Notes: generated by a model not told the origin, from the letters alone. A DNA stretch of 64,000 bases from Chitinibacter sp. FCG-7 (GCF_040047665.1 NZ_CP157355.1:2356001-2420000), one strand, 5' to 3'. Shown: positions 47,674 to 55,021, counted from the first letter of the stretch. Program-made: numbers and translations.

Positions 47674-48282
47674 ATGGATATTCTCCAGTCGCTCATCGGA
47701 ATTTTTACCGACTACGGCTATTTGGCTGTCTTTACTGTGCTGCTGATTTGCGGGTTTGGCGTGCCGATTCCGGAGGACGTTTCTCTGGTGGCGGGCGGCG
47801 TGATCTCCGGCTTGGGTTATGCCAATGTGCATACGATGTTTGCCGTGGGCATGGCGGGCGTACTGATTGGCGATAGTGCCATGTTCCTACTTGGGCGTTA
47901 CTGCGGTGAAAACTTGCTTGAGCATCGCTATTTCAAGCGCATGATGACGCCGGAGCGCTATCAGGCCGTGCAGGACAAATTCGAGCGTTACGGCAACCGG
48001 GTACTGTTTGTTGCCCGCTTTCTGCCAGGCTTGCGTGCCCCGATCTATCTGACCGCGGGCATGTCGCGGCGCATCTCATATTTACGCTTTTTGCTGCTCG
48101 ATGGTTTTGCCGCGCTGATTAGCGTTCCAATCTGGGTGTATCTGGGTTATTACGGTGCGTCCAACCATCAATGGCTGATGACCTGGCTGGGACGTGGACA
48201 AACGGCGATTCTGGTGCTGGTTGGCATTATCGCGCTGATTGTGGCGGTCTGGTACGTGCGCAACCGCAAGCAGAAAAACTGA
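47674..48282 (+). CDS. DedA family membrane protein
   Basis: 202-residue inner-membrane protein of the DedA/VTT superfamily, linked to undecaprenyl-phosphate or phospholipid flipping and membrane homeostasis. Motifs: ICGFGVPIPEDVSLVAGG (re-entrant loop with conserved acidic residue), FLLGRYCGENL, and FVARFLPGLRAPIYLTAGMS with the essential arginines. About five hydrophobic segments and a basic tail (VRNRKQKN). Upstream of alr by 131 bp on the same strand. Confidence 0.93.
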   Translation: MDILQSLIGIFTDYGYLAVFTVLLICGFGVPIPEDVSLVAGGVISGLGYANVHTMFAVGMAGVLIGDSAMFLLGRYCGENLLEHRYFKRMMTPERYQAVQDKFERYGNRVLFVARFLPGLRAPIYLTAGMSRRISYLRFLLLDGFAALISVPIWVYLGYYGASNHQWLMTWLGRGQTAILVLVGIIALIVAVWYVRNRKQKN

Positions 48283-48413
48283 GCGGGCTGCTTTCATCTT
48301 TCGTCCGGGCTGGAATCGCATCCAGCCTTTCCCGTACTTTGCTCGGCACTGGCTTGCCTAAGACGCAGGCGAGGGCGCATCATTTATTCCCGTCTTTGAG
48401 TTGCGATACCACC

Positions 48414-49484
48414 ATGTCTCGTCCGATAGAGGCTGTGATCCACAGCGCCGCACTGGCACATAATTACCAGCAGATTAAAAAAACCGCACCGACGGCTCGC
48501 GCGTTTGCCGTCGTCAAAGCCAATGCCTACGGTCACGGGCTGGAACGCGTGATTACCGCGCTGCCGCAGGCCGATGGTTTTGCCATTCTGGAGTTTGATG
48601 CGGCCATCGCCCTGCGCGAGCTGGGCGTCAAACAGCCCATCTTGTTGCTCGAAGGCGTATTTAGCATCGCGCAGCTGCAACAAAGCGCCGCACACCAGCT
48701 GATGCTGGCGATTCACGAGCCACGGCATTTACTCTGGTTGCGTGACACGCCGCTGAGCGCGCCCGTCGATGTGTTTCTGAAACTCAATACCGGCATGAAC
48801 CGCCTCGGCTTTGCGCCCGAGCAGGCCGCCGATCTGCTCGCGCAGCTGCGCGACATGCCCAATGTTGCCAGCGTCACACTGATGACCCATTTTGCCACCG
48901 CCGACGATCCGGCCAAAGGGATTGCCCGGCAATGGGCACGCTTTCAGGCGCAAACGGCAGGGCTGGATTGCCCGCGCTCGCTGGCCAATTCGGCCGCGAC
49001 GCTGGCCTACCCTGAGGTGCACGCAGACTGGGTACGCCCCGGCATTGCCCTGTATGGCTCCTCTCCCTTTGCTGATCGCAGCGCGCAGTCGCTTAATTTG
49101 CAGCCCGCCATGAGTTTGCGTTCGCGAATTATCGCCGTGCAGCAGCTGCAGGCGGGCGATGAGGTGGGCTATGGGGCGACTTTTATTGCTGATAAAGCGA
49201 TGCGTATTGGAGTAGTGGCCTGTGGTTATGCCGATGGCTATCCACGGCATGCCCCAACCGGAACGCCGATTATCGTGGCAGGTAAAGTGAGCCGACTGCT
49301 AGGCAGAGTATCTATGGATATGTTGTGCGTTGATCTGAGCGAGATTGCCGAGGCAGAAATTGATAGCGAAGTGGAACTTTGGGGCCAGGGCTTGTCCATT
49401 GATCTGGTCGCGCAGGCGGCAGGAACAATCGCTTATGAATTGATGTGTGCAGTTGCCCCGCGTGTTCCGGTGTGTATGGATTGA
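48414..49484 (+). CDS. alr: Alanine racemase
   Basis: 356-residue PLP enzyme making D-alanine for peptidoglycan. PLP lysine motif AFAVVKANAYGHGLERVI (Lys about 34), second catalytic base Tyr in DEVGYGATFIADK, and the C-terminal VSMDMLCVDLSEI. ATG 48414 gives the standard start (SRPIEAVIHSAALAHNYQQI). The frame is open upstream through dedA but lacks family similarity there. D-alanine produced here connects with the D-amino acid aminotransferase at 9.5 kb. Confidence 0.95.
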   Translation: MSRPIEAVIHSAALAHNYQQIKKTAPTARAFAVVKANAYGHGLERVITALPQADGFAILEFDAAIALRELGVKQPILLLEGVFSIAQLQQSAAHQLMLAIHEPRHLLWLRDTPLSAPVDVFLKLNTGMNRLGFAPEQAADLLAQLRDMPNVASVTLMTHFATADDPAKGIARQWARFQAQTAGLDCPRSLANSAATLAYPEVHADWVRPGIALYGSSPFADRSAQSLNLQPAMSLRSRIIAVQQLQAGDEVGYGATFIADKAMRIGVVACGYADGYPRHAPTGTPIIVAGKVSRLLGRVSMDMLCVDLSEIAEAEIDSEVELWGQGLSIDLVAQAAGTIAYELMCAVAPRVPVCMD

Positions 49485-49584
49485 ATGCGTTTATATGGCG
49501 TTTTGATGTCGAAATACCCTATTTGACGCAGTTTCCATTACAATAATCCGGTTTTTATTAATTTTTCCAGCCTGCAGGTTAATC

Positions 49585-50811
49585 ATGGCATTGATCGTCC
49601 AAAAATATGGCGGCACATCGGTTGGGTCTCCTGACCGAATCAAAAACGTAGCGCGTCGCGTCGCCAAGTTTAAAGCCCAAGGGCATGACTTGGTGGTGGT
49701 TCTGTCTGCGATGTCTGGCGAAACCAATCGCCTGATCGCACTGGCTAAAGAAATGCAAGCCAATCCGGACCCACGTGAACTAGATGTAATTGTTTCGACT
49801 GGTGAACAAGTCACGATTGGCTTGCTGGCAATGGCGCTTAAAGACATCGGTCTGGATGCCGTGTCCTACACCGGCTCACAGGTCAAAATCCTGACCGACA
49901 GCTCGCACACCAAGGCGCGGATTCAGCATATTGACGATGCCAATATGCGTGCCGATCTGAACGCCGGTCGTGTGGTGATCGTGGCGGGCTTCCAAGGCGT
50001 GGACGCCAACGGCAATATCACGACTCTGGGTCGTGGCGGCTCGGATACTTCGGGCGTTGCCTTGGCCGCAGCACTGAAAGCCGACGAATGCCAGATTTAT
50101 ACCGACGTGGACGGCGTTTATACGACCGACCCACGTGTGGTGCCAGAAGCGAAAAAGCTCAAAACGATTACGTTTGAAGAAATGCTGGAAATGGCCAGCT
50201 TGGGCTCGAAAATCTTGCAGATTCGCTCGGTTGAATTTGCAGGCAAATACAATGTGAAATTGCGCGTATTGTCCTCGTTCCAGGAAGAGGGCGAGGGTAC
50301 GTTGATTACTTTTGAGGAAGACTCTACCGTGGAAAAACCAGTCATCTCCGGCATCGCCTTTAATCGCGACGAAGCCCGTATCAATGTGATCGGTGTTCCT
50401 GACAAGCCAGGTATCGCTTATCAAATCTTGGGCCCGGTGGCGGATGCAAACATCGACGTGGATATGATTATCCAGAACGTCGGTCAGGACGGCACTACCG
50501 ATTTCTCGTTCACCGTGCCAAAAGGCGAAATGGCGCGTGCCATCAAGGTGCTGGAAGGCGTACAAAGCCAGATCGGTGGCAAATCGGTGTCGGGTGACGA
50601 CAAGATTTGTAAAGTATCCATCGTTGGCGTGGGTATGCGCTCGCACGTGGGCGTGGCCTCAACGATGTTCCGCACGCTGGCGGAAGAGGGTATCAATATC
50701 CAGATGATCTCGACTTCTGAAATCAAAATTTCTGTCGTAGTGGATGAGAAGTATCTTGAGTTGGCTGTGCGCGTACTGCACAAAGCCTTTGGTCTGGAGC
50801 AGCAAGGCTAA
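49585..50811 (+). CDS. lysC: Aspartate kinase
   Basis: 408-residue aspartokinase catalysing the first step of lysine, threonine and methionine synthesis. N-terminal kinase domain (VQKYGGTSVGSPDRIKNVA, VLSAMSGETNRL, GRGGSDTSGVALAAALKADE) and two C-terminal ACT domains (VPDKPGIAYQILGPVADANI, GVGMRSHVGVASTMFRTLAE) for feedback inhibition. Length fits the class with an internal start for a beta subunit. A 100-bp leader shows no lysine-riboswitch-like structure. A strong terminator follows, then a tRNA operon. Confidence 0.97.
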   Translation: MALIVQKYGGTSVGSPDRIKNVARRVAKFKAQGHDLVVVLSAMSGETNRLIALAKEMQANPDPRELDVIVSTGEQVTIGLLAMALKDIGLDAVSYTGSQVKILTDSSHTKARIQHIDDANMRADLNAGRVVIVAGFQGVDANGNITTLGRGGSDTSGVALAAALKADECQIYTDVDGVYTTDPRVVPEAKKLKTITFEEMLEMASLGSKILQIRSVEFAGKYNVKLRVLSSFQEEGEGTLITFEEDSTVEKPVISGIAFNRDEARINVIGVPDKPGIAYQILGPVADANIDVDMIIQNVGQDGTTDFSFTVPKGEMARAIKVLEGVQSQIGGKSVSGDDKICKVSIVGVGMRSHVGVASTMFRTLAEEGINIQMISTSEIKISVVVDEKYLELAVRVLHKAFGLEQQG

Positions 50812-50838
50812 TCGCCGTCCTGATCTCTTTGCCAGTCC

Positions 50839-50874
50839 AAGCCGCCGTTACTGCTGTGCAGACGGCGGCTTTTT
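50839..50874 (+). terminator. Terminator of lysC
   Basis: Stem AAGCCGCCGT / ACGGCGGCTT with a 13-nt loop, followed by TTTC; 28 bp after the stop. Confidence 0.85.
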
Positions 50875-50992
50875 CTTGGGCGCAGGCTGCACCGATTACC
50901 CTGTGTTTCTTGTTCTCCAGGAGCAATGAGAATATTTTGCCTTTGCTGTGAGGTACTTACGCAACCAGTCGGAAAAATTTAGCGATAAGTGT

Positions 50993-51020
50993 TGACGAGT
51001 ATCCGGGGTGTGGGTATTAT
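50993..51020 (+). promoter_or_regulatory. Promoter of the five-gene tRNA operon
   Basis: TTGACG (50993-50998), 16-bp spacer, TATTAT (51015-51020), then CTCGCTTCTC. Starts about 15-20 bp before tRNA-Ser(GCU). Strong sigma70 type. Confidence 0.8.
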
Positions 51021-51035
51021 CTCGCTTCTCTGAAC

Positions 51036-51129
51036 GGAGACGTGGATGAGTGGCTGAAATCACCTCCCTGCTAAGGAGACATACGGGCTAAAACCTGTAT
51101 CGAGGGTTCGAATCCCTCCGTCTCCGCCA
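51036..51129 (+). tRNA. tRNA-Ser(GCU)
   Basis: 94-nt type II tRNA with encoded CCA. Acceptor GGAGACG / CGTCTCC, anticodon loop CTGCTAA (GCT), long variable arm, T-loop TTCGAAT. Confidence 0.97.
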
Positions 51130-51154
51130 GAGGCTTTAAATTGTTGTGTATAGT

Positions 51155-51231
51155 GCGCCCGTAGCTCAGTTGGATAGAGTATTTGGCTACGAACCAAAGG
51201 GTCGGGCGTTCGAATCGCTCCGGGCGCACCA
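51155..51231 (+). tRNA. tRNA-Arg(ACG), copy 1
   Basis: 77 nt with encoded CCA. Acceptor GCGCCCG / CGGGCGC, anticodon loop CTACGAA (ACG; A34 presumably edited to inosine), T-loop TTCGAAT. Identical to copy 2. Confidence 0.97.
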
Positions 51232-51261
51232 ACACCACAATGTAGTACTGATTTTTGAAGT

Positions 51262-51336
51262 GTCCCTATAGTTTAGCGGTTAGAACACTGCCCTTTCACG
51301 GCGGCGGCCGGGGTTCGATTCCCCGTGGGGACGCCA
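51262..51336 (+). tRNA. tRNA-Glu(UUC), copy 1
   Basis: 75 nt with encoded CCA. Acceptor GTCCCTA / TGGGGAC, anticodon loop CTTTCAC (TTC), T-loop TTCGATT. Identical to copy 2. Confidence 0.97.
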
Positions 51337-51375
51337 AAAGCGTCAAGTAATACAGTATTGCCAGTTTAAATCAGT

Positions 51376-51452
51376 GCGCCCGTAGCTCAGTTGGATAGAG
51401 TATTTGGCTACGAACCAAAGGGTCGGGCGTTCGAATCGCTCCGGGCGCACCA
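51376..51452 (+). tRNA. tRNA-Arg(ACG), copy 2
   Basis: Same 77-nt tRNA as at 51155, 221 bp further on, part of a duplicated Arg-Glu pair. Confidence 0.97.
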
Positions 51453-51479
51453 ATTTAAATCTGCATGTAGTTCAAGTAT

Positions 51480-51554
51480 GTCCCTATAGTTTAGCGGTTA
51501 GAACACTGCCCTTTCACGGCGGCGGCCGGGGTTCGATTCCCCGTGGGGACGCCA
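51480..51554 (+). tRNA. tRNA-Glu(UUC), copy 2
   Basis: Same 75-nt tRNA as at 51262, second half of the duplicated Arg-Glu pair; last tRNA of the operon. Confidence 0.97.
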
Positions 51555-51593
51555 AATTTAGAAACGTTGGTATCCGCCAGCGGTTCGCACTAG

Positions 51594-51625
51594 AAAAAGC
51601 TGATCCAATTGGGTCGGCTTTTTTC
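51594..51625 (+). terminator. Terminator of tRNA operon
   Basis: Stem AGCTGATCC / GGGTCGGCT (9 bp with two G-T pairs), AATT loop, then six T residues. Confidence 0.82.
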
Positions 51626-51729
51626 ATTTAGAGCTGTCATTCCAATAATGGGCGGCGGCTTGCATTGTCTTTTCTGCGCCTTTCGTTTTATTTCTGGCAC
51701 GGCCATCCCTTGGTGTGTATTTTTCCTAA

Positions 51730-51778
51730 GGGTATATTCCTGCAGGCTATACCAGTAGATGGATGTGGATTAATACTT
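51730..51778 (+). repeat. 49-nt element, copy E (right end degenerate)
   Basis: Left end GGGTATATTCCTGCAGGC matches the family well, and TGTGG falls at the same offset as TGTAG in copy D. The right end is TTAATACTT instead of GCTATACCC. Confidence 0.55.
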
Positions 51779-51805
51779 GCATAGAGTATGTGAGCTGTTT
51801 ATTCT
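51777..51805 (+). promoter_or_regulatory. Candidate promoter of the ubiH-family gene
   Basis: TTGCAT (51777-51782), 17-bp spacer, TATTCT (51800-51805). The heptanucleotide repeat starts two bases later, so transcription would begin within the repeat. Confidence 0.5.
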
Positions 51806-51806
51806 G

Positions 51807-51869
51807 CACCTCACACCTCACACCTCACACCTCACACCTCACACCTCACACCTCACACCTCACACCTCA
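51807..51869 (+). repeat. Tandem repeat, nine copies of CACCTCA
   Basis: 63 bp made of nine perfect 7-bp units CACCTCA without a single mismatch, ending 26 bp before the ATG of the ubiH-family gene. Perfect short repeats of this kind are prone to slipped-strand length change. Confidence 0.98.
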
Positions 51870-51895
51870 TTCCGTCGCAATGTTAAACTGTCGCC

Positions 51896-53071
51896 ATGAA
51901 AAGCTATGACGCAGATTTAATCATTGTGGGTGGTGGGTTGGTTGGTGCCGCCTTGGCGCTGGCGCTGAAAAACACCACGCTGGACATTATTTTGCTGGAA
52001 GGGCGCGAACCACAGCTCGATTGGCCGCTGGCAAGCTGGGATCAGCGAGTGTACGCGATTAGCCGCGCCAGCCGCCGCTTGCTAACCGACATTGGCGCGT
52101 GGCCACTAACCCGGCCAGAACGTTTGTGTCCGGTATCGGCGATGCGAATTGCAGGCGATCAGCCACACAGCCGGTTGGAGTTTGCTGCGCTGGAAAGCGG
52201 CGTCGACGAGCTGGCGTTTATTGTGGAAAATCGTGAATTGCAACGCGCTTTATGGCTGGCGCTGGCGCAATGTAGCAATGTGCGGGTGATCACCGGCGTG
52301 AGCGCACAGGGCCTGGAGATCAGTGCCGACGCCGCACAATTGAGCCTGGATAATGGCAGCACGCTCAAGGCCAAGCTGCTGATCGGTGCTGATGGCGCCA
52401 ATTCCTGGGTGCGCCAGCAGCGTGATATGCCTGCGAGTGCCAAATCATACGAGCAGTACGGTGTAGTCGCCAACTTTGCCTGCGAAAAGCCGCATTACGG
52501 CGTGGCGCAGCAATGGTTTATGCCCGATGACATTCTGGCCTGGCTGCCGCTGCCCGATCAGCAGATGTCGATGGTCTGGTCATGTTATCAAGACCGTCGG
52601 GATGAACTTTTGGGCCTTTCGGCTGATCAATTGGCCGCGCGTGTTAGCCTGGCAGGACAATCGAGCTTGGGTTCGCTCAAGCTGATTACACCGCCTGCTG
52701 CTTTTCCGTTGAAACTGACTCAGGTGCCACAGATCGCCCGTTCCCGCGTTGCCTTGGTTGGGGATGCTGCACATACCGTCCACCCGCTGGCAGGGCAGGG
52801 CGTGAATCTGGGTTTTGGCGATGTGGCTGAGCTGGCCAAAGTGCTCGCCAGTGTGCACCCCGAGCGGATTGGTGATGCCCTGGTATTGCGCCGCTACGAG
52901 CGCGCCCGCCGTGAATCGGTCTTGCTGATGCAAACAGTGTGCGATGGATTACAGTCTTTATTTAATAATCACAACCCGATACTTAAATCTTTGCGTAATA
53001 TCGGGCTTTCAATGACCGACTCTGTACCGTGGATCAAGCGTCAACTGATCCGCCATGCAATGGATTCCTAA
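51896..53071 (+). CDS. UbiH/UbiF family FAD-dependent hydroxylase (ubiquinone biosynthesis)
   Basis: 391-residue flavoprotein monooxygenase that probably hydroxylates the ubiquinone ring. FAD-binding motifs: IIVGGGLVGAALALAL (Rossmann), LLIGADGANSWVRQQRDM (DG motif) and VALVGDAAHTVHPLAGQGVN (GD motif with the Ubi-specific AHTxHPLAGQG). Which ring position it attacks (UbiH, UbiF, UbiI or UbiM type) cannot be assigned from this alone. No strong SD before ATG 51896, which lies 26 bp after the heptanucleotide repeat. dsbC follows 8 bp downstream. Confidence 0.92.
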   Translation: MKSYDADLIIVGGGLVGAALALALKNTTLDIILLEGREPQLDWPLASWDQRVYAISRASRRLLTDIGAWPLTRPERLCPVSAMRIAGDQPHSRLEFAALESGVDELAFIVENRELQRALWLALAQCSNVRVITGVSAQGLEISADAAQLSLDNGSTLKAKLLIGADGANSWVRQQRDMPASAKSYEQYGVVANFACEKPHYGVAQQWFMPDDILAWLPLPDQQMSMVWSCYQDRRDELLGLSADQLAARVSLAGQSSLGSLKLITPPAAFPLKLTQVPQIARSRVALVGDAAHTVHPLAGQGVNLGFGDVAELAKVLASVHPERIGDALVLRRYERARRESVLLMQTVCDGLQSLFNNHNPILKSLRNIGLSMTDSVPWIKRQLIRHAMDS

Positions 53072-53079
53072 GGAAGAAA

Positions 53080-53826
53080 ATGAAATACCTTACTCGTTTG
53101 ATGCTTGCTGCAGGTGTATTGGCAATGGCTGCATGTTCAGCGCAAAGCTCGGCTACGACTGAAGCACCGCCGAAAAATCTGAAAGGCATTATTGCCAAAA
53201 AACTGGGCCGTCCGGTTGATAGTGTGAACCCGACGCCAGTGAAAGGCATTTACGAAGTCGTCATGGGCAAGCGCCAGATTATCTATACCGATGCCAAAGG
53301 CGAGTACGCTTTTGTCGGCGAGCTGGTCGATATTGCCAAGCAGGAAAGTATCACCGAAAAACGTATGGCCGCTTTGATGAGTACCGATTTTAGCAAGCTG
53401 CCGCTGGCCGATGCGGTCAAGATTGTTCGTGGCGATGGCTCCCGCAAGCTTGCCGTCTTTACCGATCTGGATTGCCCGTTCTGCAAACGTCTGGAGCAAC
53501 AAAGTCTGGCCGGTATCGACAATGTCACCATTTACAACTTTATGATGCCGCTGCCACAACTTCACCCTGATGCAGCACGTAAATCAGCGATGGTCTGGTG
53601 TAGCAGTGATCCGGCCGCTGCGTGGCATAACTGGTTCTTTGAGGGTAAATTACCCGAAAATGCCAGCAACTGCGCCAATCCGGTGCAGCGCAATATGGAG
53701 CTGGGTGCTGCGCTGGGTATCAATGGCACACCTGCGCTGATTTTTGTCGATGGTCAGATCGTGTCTGGTGCCATTCCGAAAGAGCAAATCGAAGACTTGC
53801 TCAATAAAGCCAAGCCAAAAAAATAA
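53080..53826 (+). CDS. dsbC: Thiol:disulfide interchange protein DsbC, predicted lipoprotein
   Basis: 248-residue disulfide isomerase/reductase of the DsbC/DsbG family. N-terminal dimerisation domain (about 30-105), thioredoxin-like domain with active site Cys132-Pro-Phe-Cys135 (FTDLDCPFCKRLEQQ), cis-Pro loop INGTPALIF, and a second cysteine pair (VWCSS ... ASNCANP) as in E. coli DsbC. The signal MKYLTRLMLAAGVLAMAAC fits a lipobox (MAAC, Cys19), so it is probably membrane-anchored, unlike soluble E. coli DsbC. ATG 53080 has AAGGAAG upstream. Follows the ubiH-family gene by 8 bp. Confidence 0.92.
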   Translation: MKYLTRLMLAAGVLAMAACSAQSSATTEAPPKNLKGIIAKKLGRPVDSVNPTPVKGIYEVVMGKRQIIYTDAKGEYAFVGELVDIAKQESITEKRMAALMSTDFSKLPLADAVKIVRGDGSRKLAVFTDLDCPFCKRLEQQSLAGIDNVTIYNFMMPLPQLHPDAARKSAMVWCSSDPAAAWHNWFFEGKLPENASNCANPVQRNMELGAALGINGTPALIFVDGQIVSGAIPKEQIEDLLNKAKPKK

Positions 53827-53846
53827 TCCCGCAGTAATCCGGATTG

Positions 53847-53876
53847 CAAAAAGCCACCGAATTCGGTGGCTTTTTC
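53847..53876. terminator. Terminator after dsbC
   Basis: Perfect stem AAAAAGCCACCGA / CGGTGGCTTTTT region with ATT loop and A/T runs on both sides. Confidence 0.9.
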
Positions 53877-53929
53877 ATTGGCTTCATTTAGGTTTGCTGA
53901 TGGCGAGCGACAAATATGTAGTCTTCTAT

Positions 53930-53978
53930 GGGTATTACTCGCTATATATTATTTCAATTGACTTGTAGAGCTATACCC
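53930..53978 (+). repeat. 49-nt element, copy F
   Basis: Exactly 49 nt, left end GGGTATTACTCGCTATAT, right end CTTGTAGAGCTATACCC. Its last base abuts the stop codon of the outer-membrane protein gene on the other strand. Confidence 0.78.
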
Positions 53979-54536
53979 CTAGAAGCCAATTTTTAGCTGT
54001 GCGGCCACAAAGCCTTCCACATCGACGGCTTGAATCGTCGGCACGATAAATAGATTCAAGCCCAAGTGGTAATCGGTTTCCAGCGAGACCAGAAAACCAC
54101 CAGCCGGCACAATCGGATAGCCTTTATCGGTGTTTTGATAGCCACTCACCAAGCCTGCCGCTGCGCCGAGCGACAGGCTGGCTTTATCGCTAAATTGCCA
54201 TTGCAGCGGCGTCCAGCCCAGCTGTGCGTAGATCGACGGATCGCGCAGCGAGTTGCGATAGGCGCCTAGCATCCAGTGCCAGCGGCCATTACTGCGCTCA
54301 ATGCCGATACCCGGATTGCTCTCGCTCAGATTGTCGTCAATCACCGCCTGGCGATCAAAGTGCCGCGTCATTACGGGGGCCACCGCCCACGTTTTCCACG
54401 CTTGATCGGTATTCATGCCCTGCAGCCAAGCGGGCGTTGCCTCGCCAAAGGCCTGATGATCAGCAGCCTGCACACCATTGCTAGTTATACCCAGAGCTAG
54501 TATCGCTTTACAGACTAATTTGAGAATTTTCTTCAT
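53979..54536 (-). CDS. Small outer-membrane beta-barrel protein (hypothetical)
   Basis: 185-residue exported protein. Signal peptide MKKILKLVCKAILALGITSN ending GVQA, then alternating amphipathic strands: NPGIGIERSNGRWHWMLGAY, SIYAQLGWTPLQWQFSDKAS, LGAAAGLVSGYQ, and a C-terminal strand ending in Phe (FVAAQLKIGF), as expected for an outer-membrane barrel. Size and strand layout recall PagP-like eight-stranded barrels, but no catalytic residues could be matched. Its start codon and first 13 codons lie in element copy J, and its stop abuts copy F, so the gene fits precisely between two repeats. Confidence 0.78.
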   Translation of the reverse strand: MKKILKLVCKAILALGITSNGVQAADHQAFGEATPAWLQGMNTDQAWKTWAVAPVMTRHFDRQAVIDDNLSESNPGIGIERSNGRWHWMLGAYRNSLRDPSIYAQLGWTPLQWQFSDKASLSLGAAAGLVSGYQNTDKGYPIVPAGGFLVSLETDYHLGLNLFIVPTIQAVDVEGFVAAQLKIGF

Positions 54537-54546
54537 GGCTATACCC
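54498..54546 (-). repeat. 49-nt element, copy J (contains OMP start codon)
   Basis: Exactly 49 nt. On the - strand it begins GGGTATAGCCATGAAGAA and ends CTGTAAAGCGATACTA. The ATG within it is the start codon of the outer-membrane protein gene. The other end lies 2 bp from the fosX stop. Confidence 0.65.
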
Positions 54547-54548
54547 TA

Positions 54549-54956
54549 TTATTTTTCTCGGTAGCTTGCTAGTCGTTCTGCCAGCGTGCCGGTATGTAGT
54601 TCAAATAAATGATTGTCGAAATCATAAAAATACAGCGATTGAGCCTCACCAGCGATGCGCGGACGTGGCGGTTTGATTTCGACGCCCAGCGTAATTAATC
54701 GCGCGGTGATCGCCGCTAAATCGGCTTCACTCACTGCAAATGCCACGTGCTGATAGCTACGCTCGGTCGGCGGCTCGCCTTTCATTGCTGCGATCCAGAG
54801 TTCGCCCAACAGGAAGAATTTTTCTGGTGCAATTGAAAAAGTTTGCGCGCCGCTGTCATACACCTCGGTAGCGCCCAGCCCCTCACACAGAAAACGCGCC
54901 ATCCGTTCCAGATCTTTCACAATAAAAGTGAGATGACTGATGCCGCTAATCTGCAC
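54549..54956 (-). CDS. fosX: FosX-family fosfomycin resistance hydrolase
   Basis: 135-residue vicinal-oxygen-chelate (glyoxalase-fold) metalloenzyme. It follows Listeria-type FosX along its whole length: ISHLTFIVKDLERMARFLCE, YDSGAQTFSIAPEKFFLLGE, GVEIKPPRPRIAGEAQSLYF and FDNHLFELHTGTLAERL. Metal ligands His8, His70 and Glu119 are all present, as is Glu45, the general base that marks FosX (epoxide hydration) apart from the thiol transferases FosA/FosB. Resistance activity is inferred. The gene sits between element copies J (2 bp from its stop) and G (16 bp from its start), a sign of acquisition as a unit. Confidence 0.88.
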   Translation of the reverse strand: MQISGISHLTFIVKDLERMARFLCEGLGATEVYDSGAQTFSIAPEKFFLLGELWIAAMKGEPPTERSYQHVAFAVSEADLAAITARLITLGVEIKPPRPRIAGEAQSLYFYDFDNHLFELHTGTLAERLASYREK

Positions 54957-54972
54957 TGTTAAATACCCTGCA

Positions 54973-55021
54973 TAGTATGTTTTTCAAGTCATTGTAGGCA
55001 TTGACCTTGCTGGTTATACCC
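54973..55021 (-). repeat. 49-nt element, copy G
   Basis: Exactly 49 nt. On the - strand it begins GGGTATAACCAGCAAGG and ends TTGAAAAACATACTA, sharing the variant ATACTA end with copy J. It directly abuts the uvrB stop codon. Confidence 0.6.

Larger units (their letters stand above)
51626..51895. other. Intergenic region before the ubiH-family gene
   Basis: 270 bp holding a degenerate 49-nt element (51730-51778), a candidate promoter (51777-51805) and a 63-bp heptanucleotide tandem repeat (51807-51869). Nothing recognised in 51626-51729. Confidence 0.7.

Noticed and set aside
49471..49519. Possible further 49-nt element at the alr 3' end, ending AAATACCC
   Set aside because: Left end is only TGTGTAT and out of register by one base; interior similarity is too weak to claim.
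49485..49584. Lysine riboswitch upstream of lysC
   Set aside because: Only 100 bp, no extended stem structure or terminator/antiterminator pair is visible.
51807..51869. Heptanucleotide repeat as a CRISPR-like array
   Set aside because: Units are contiguous 7-mers with no spacers and no cas genes nearby.
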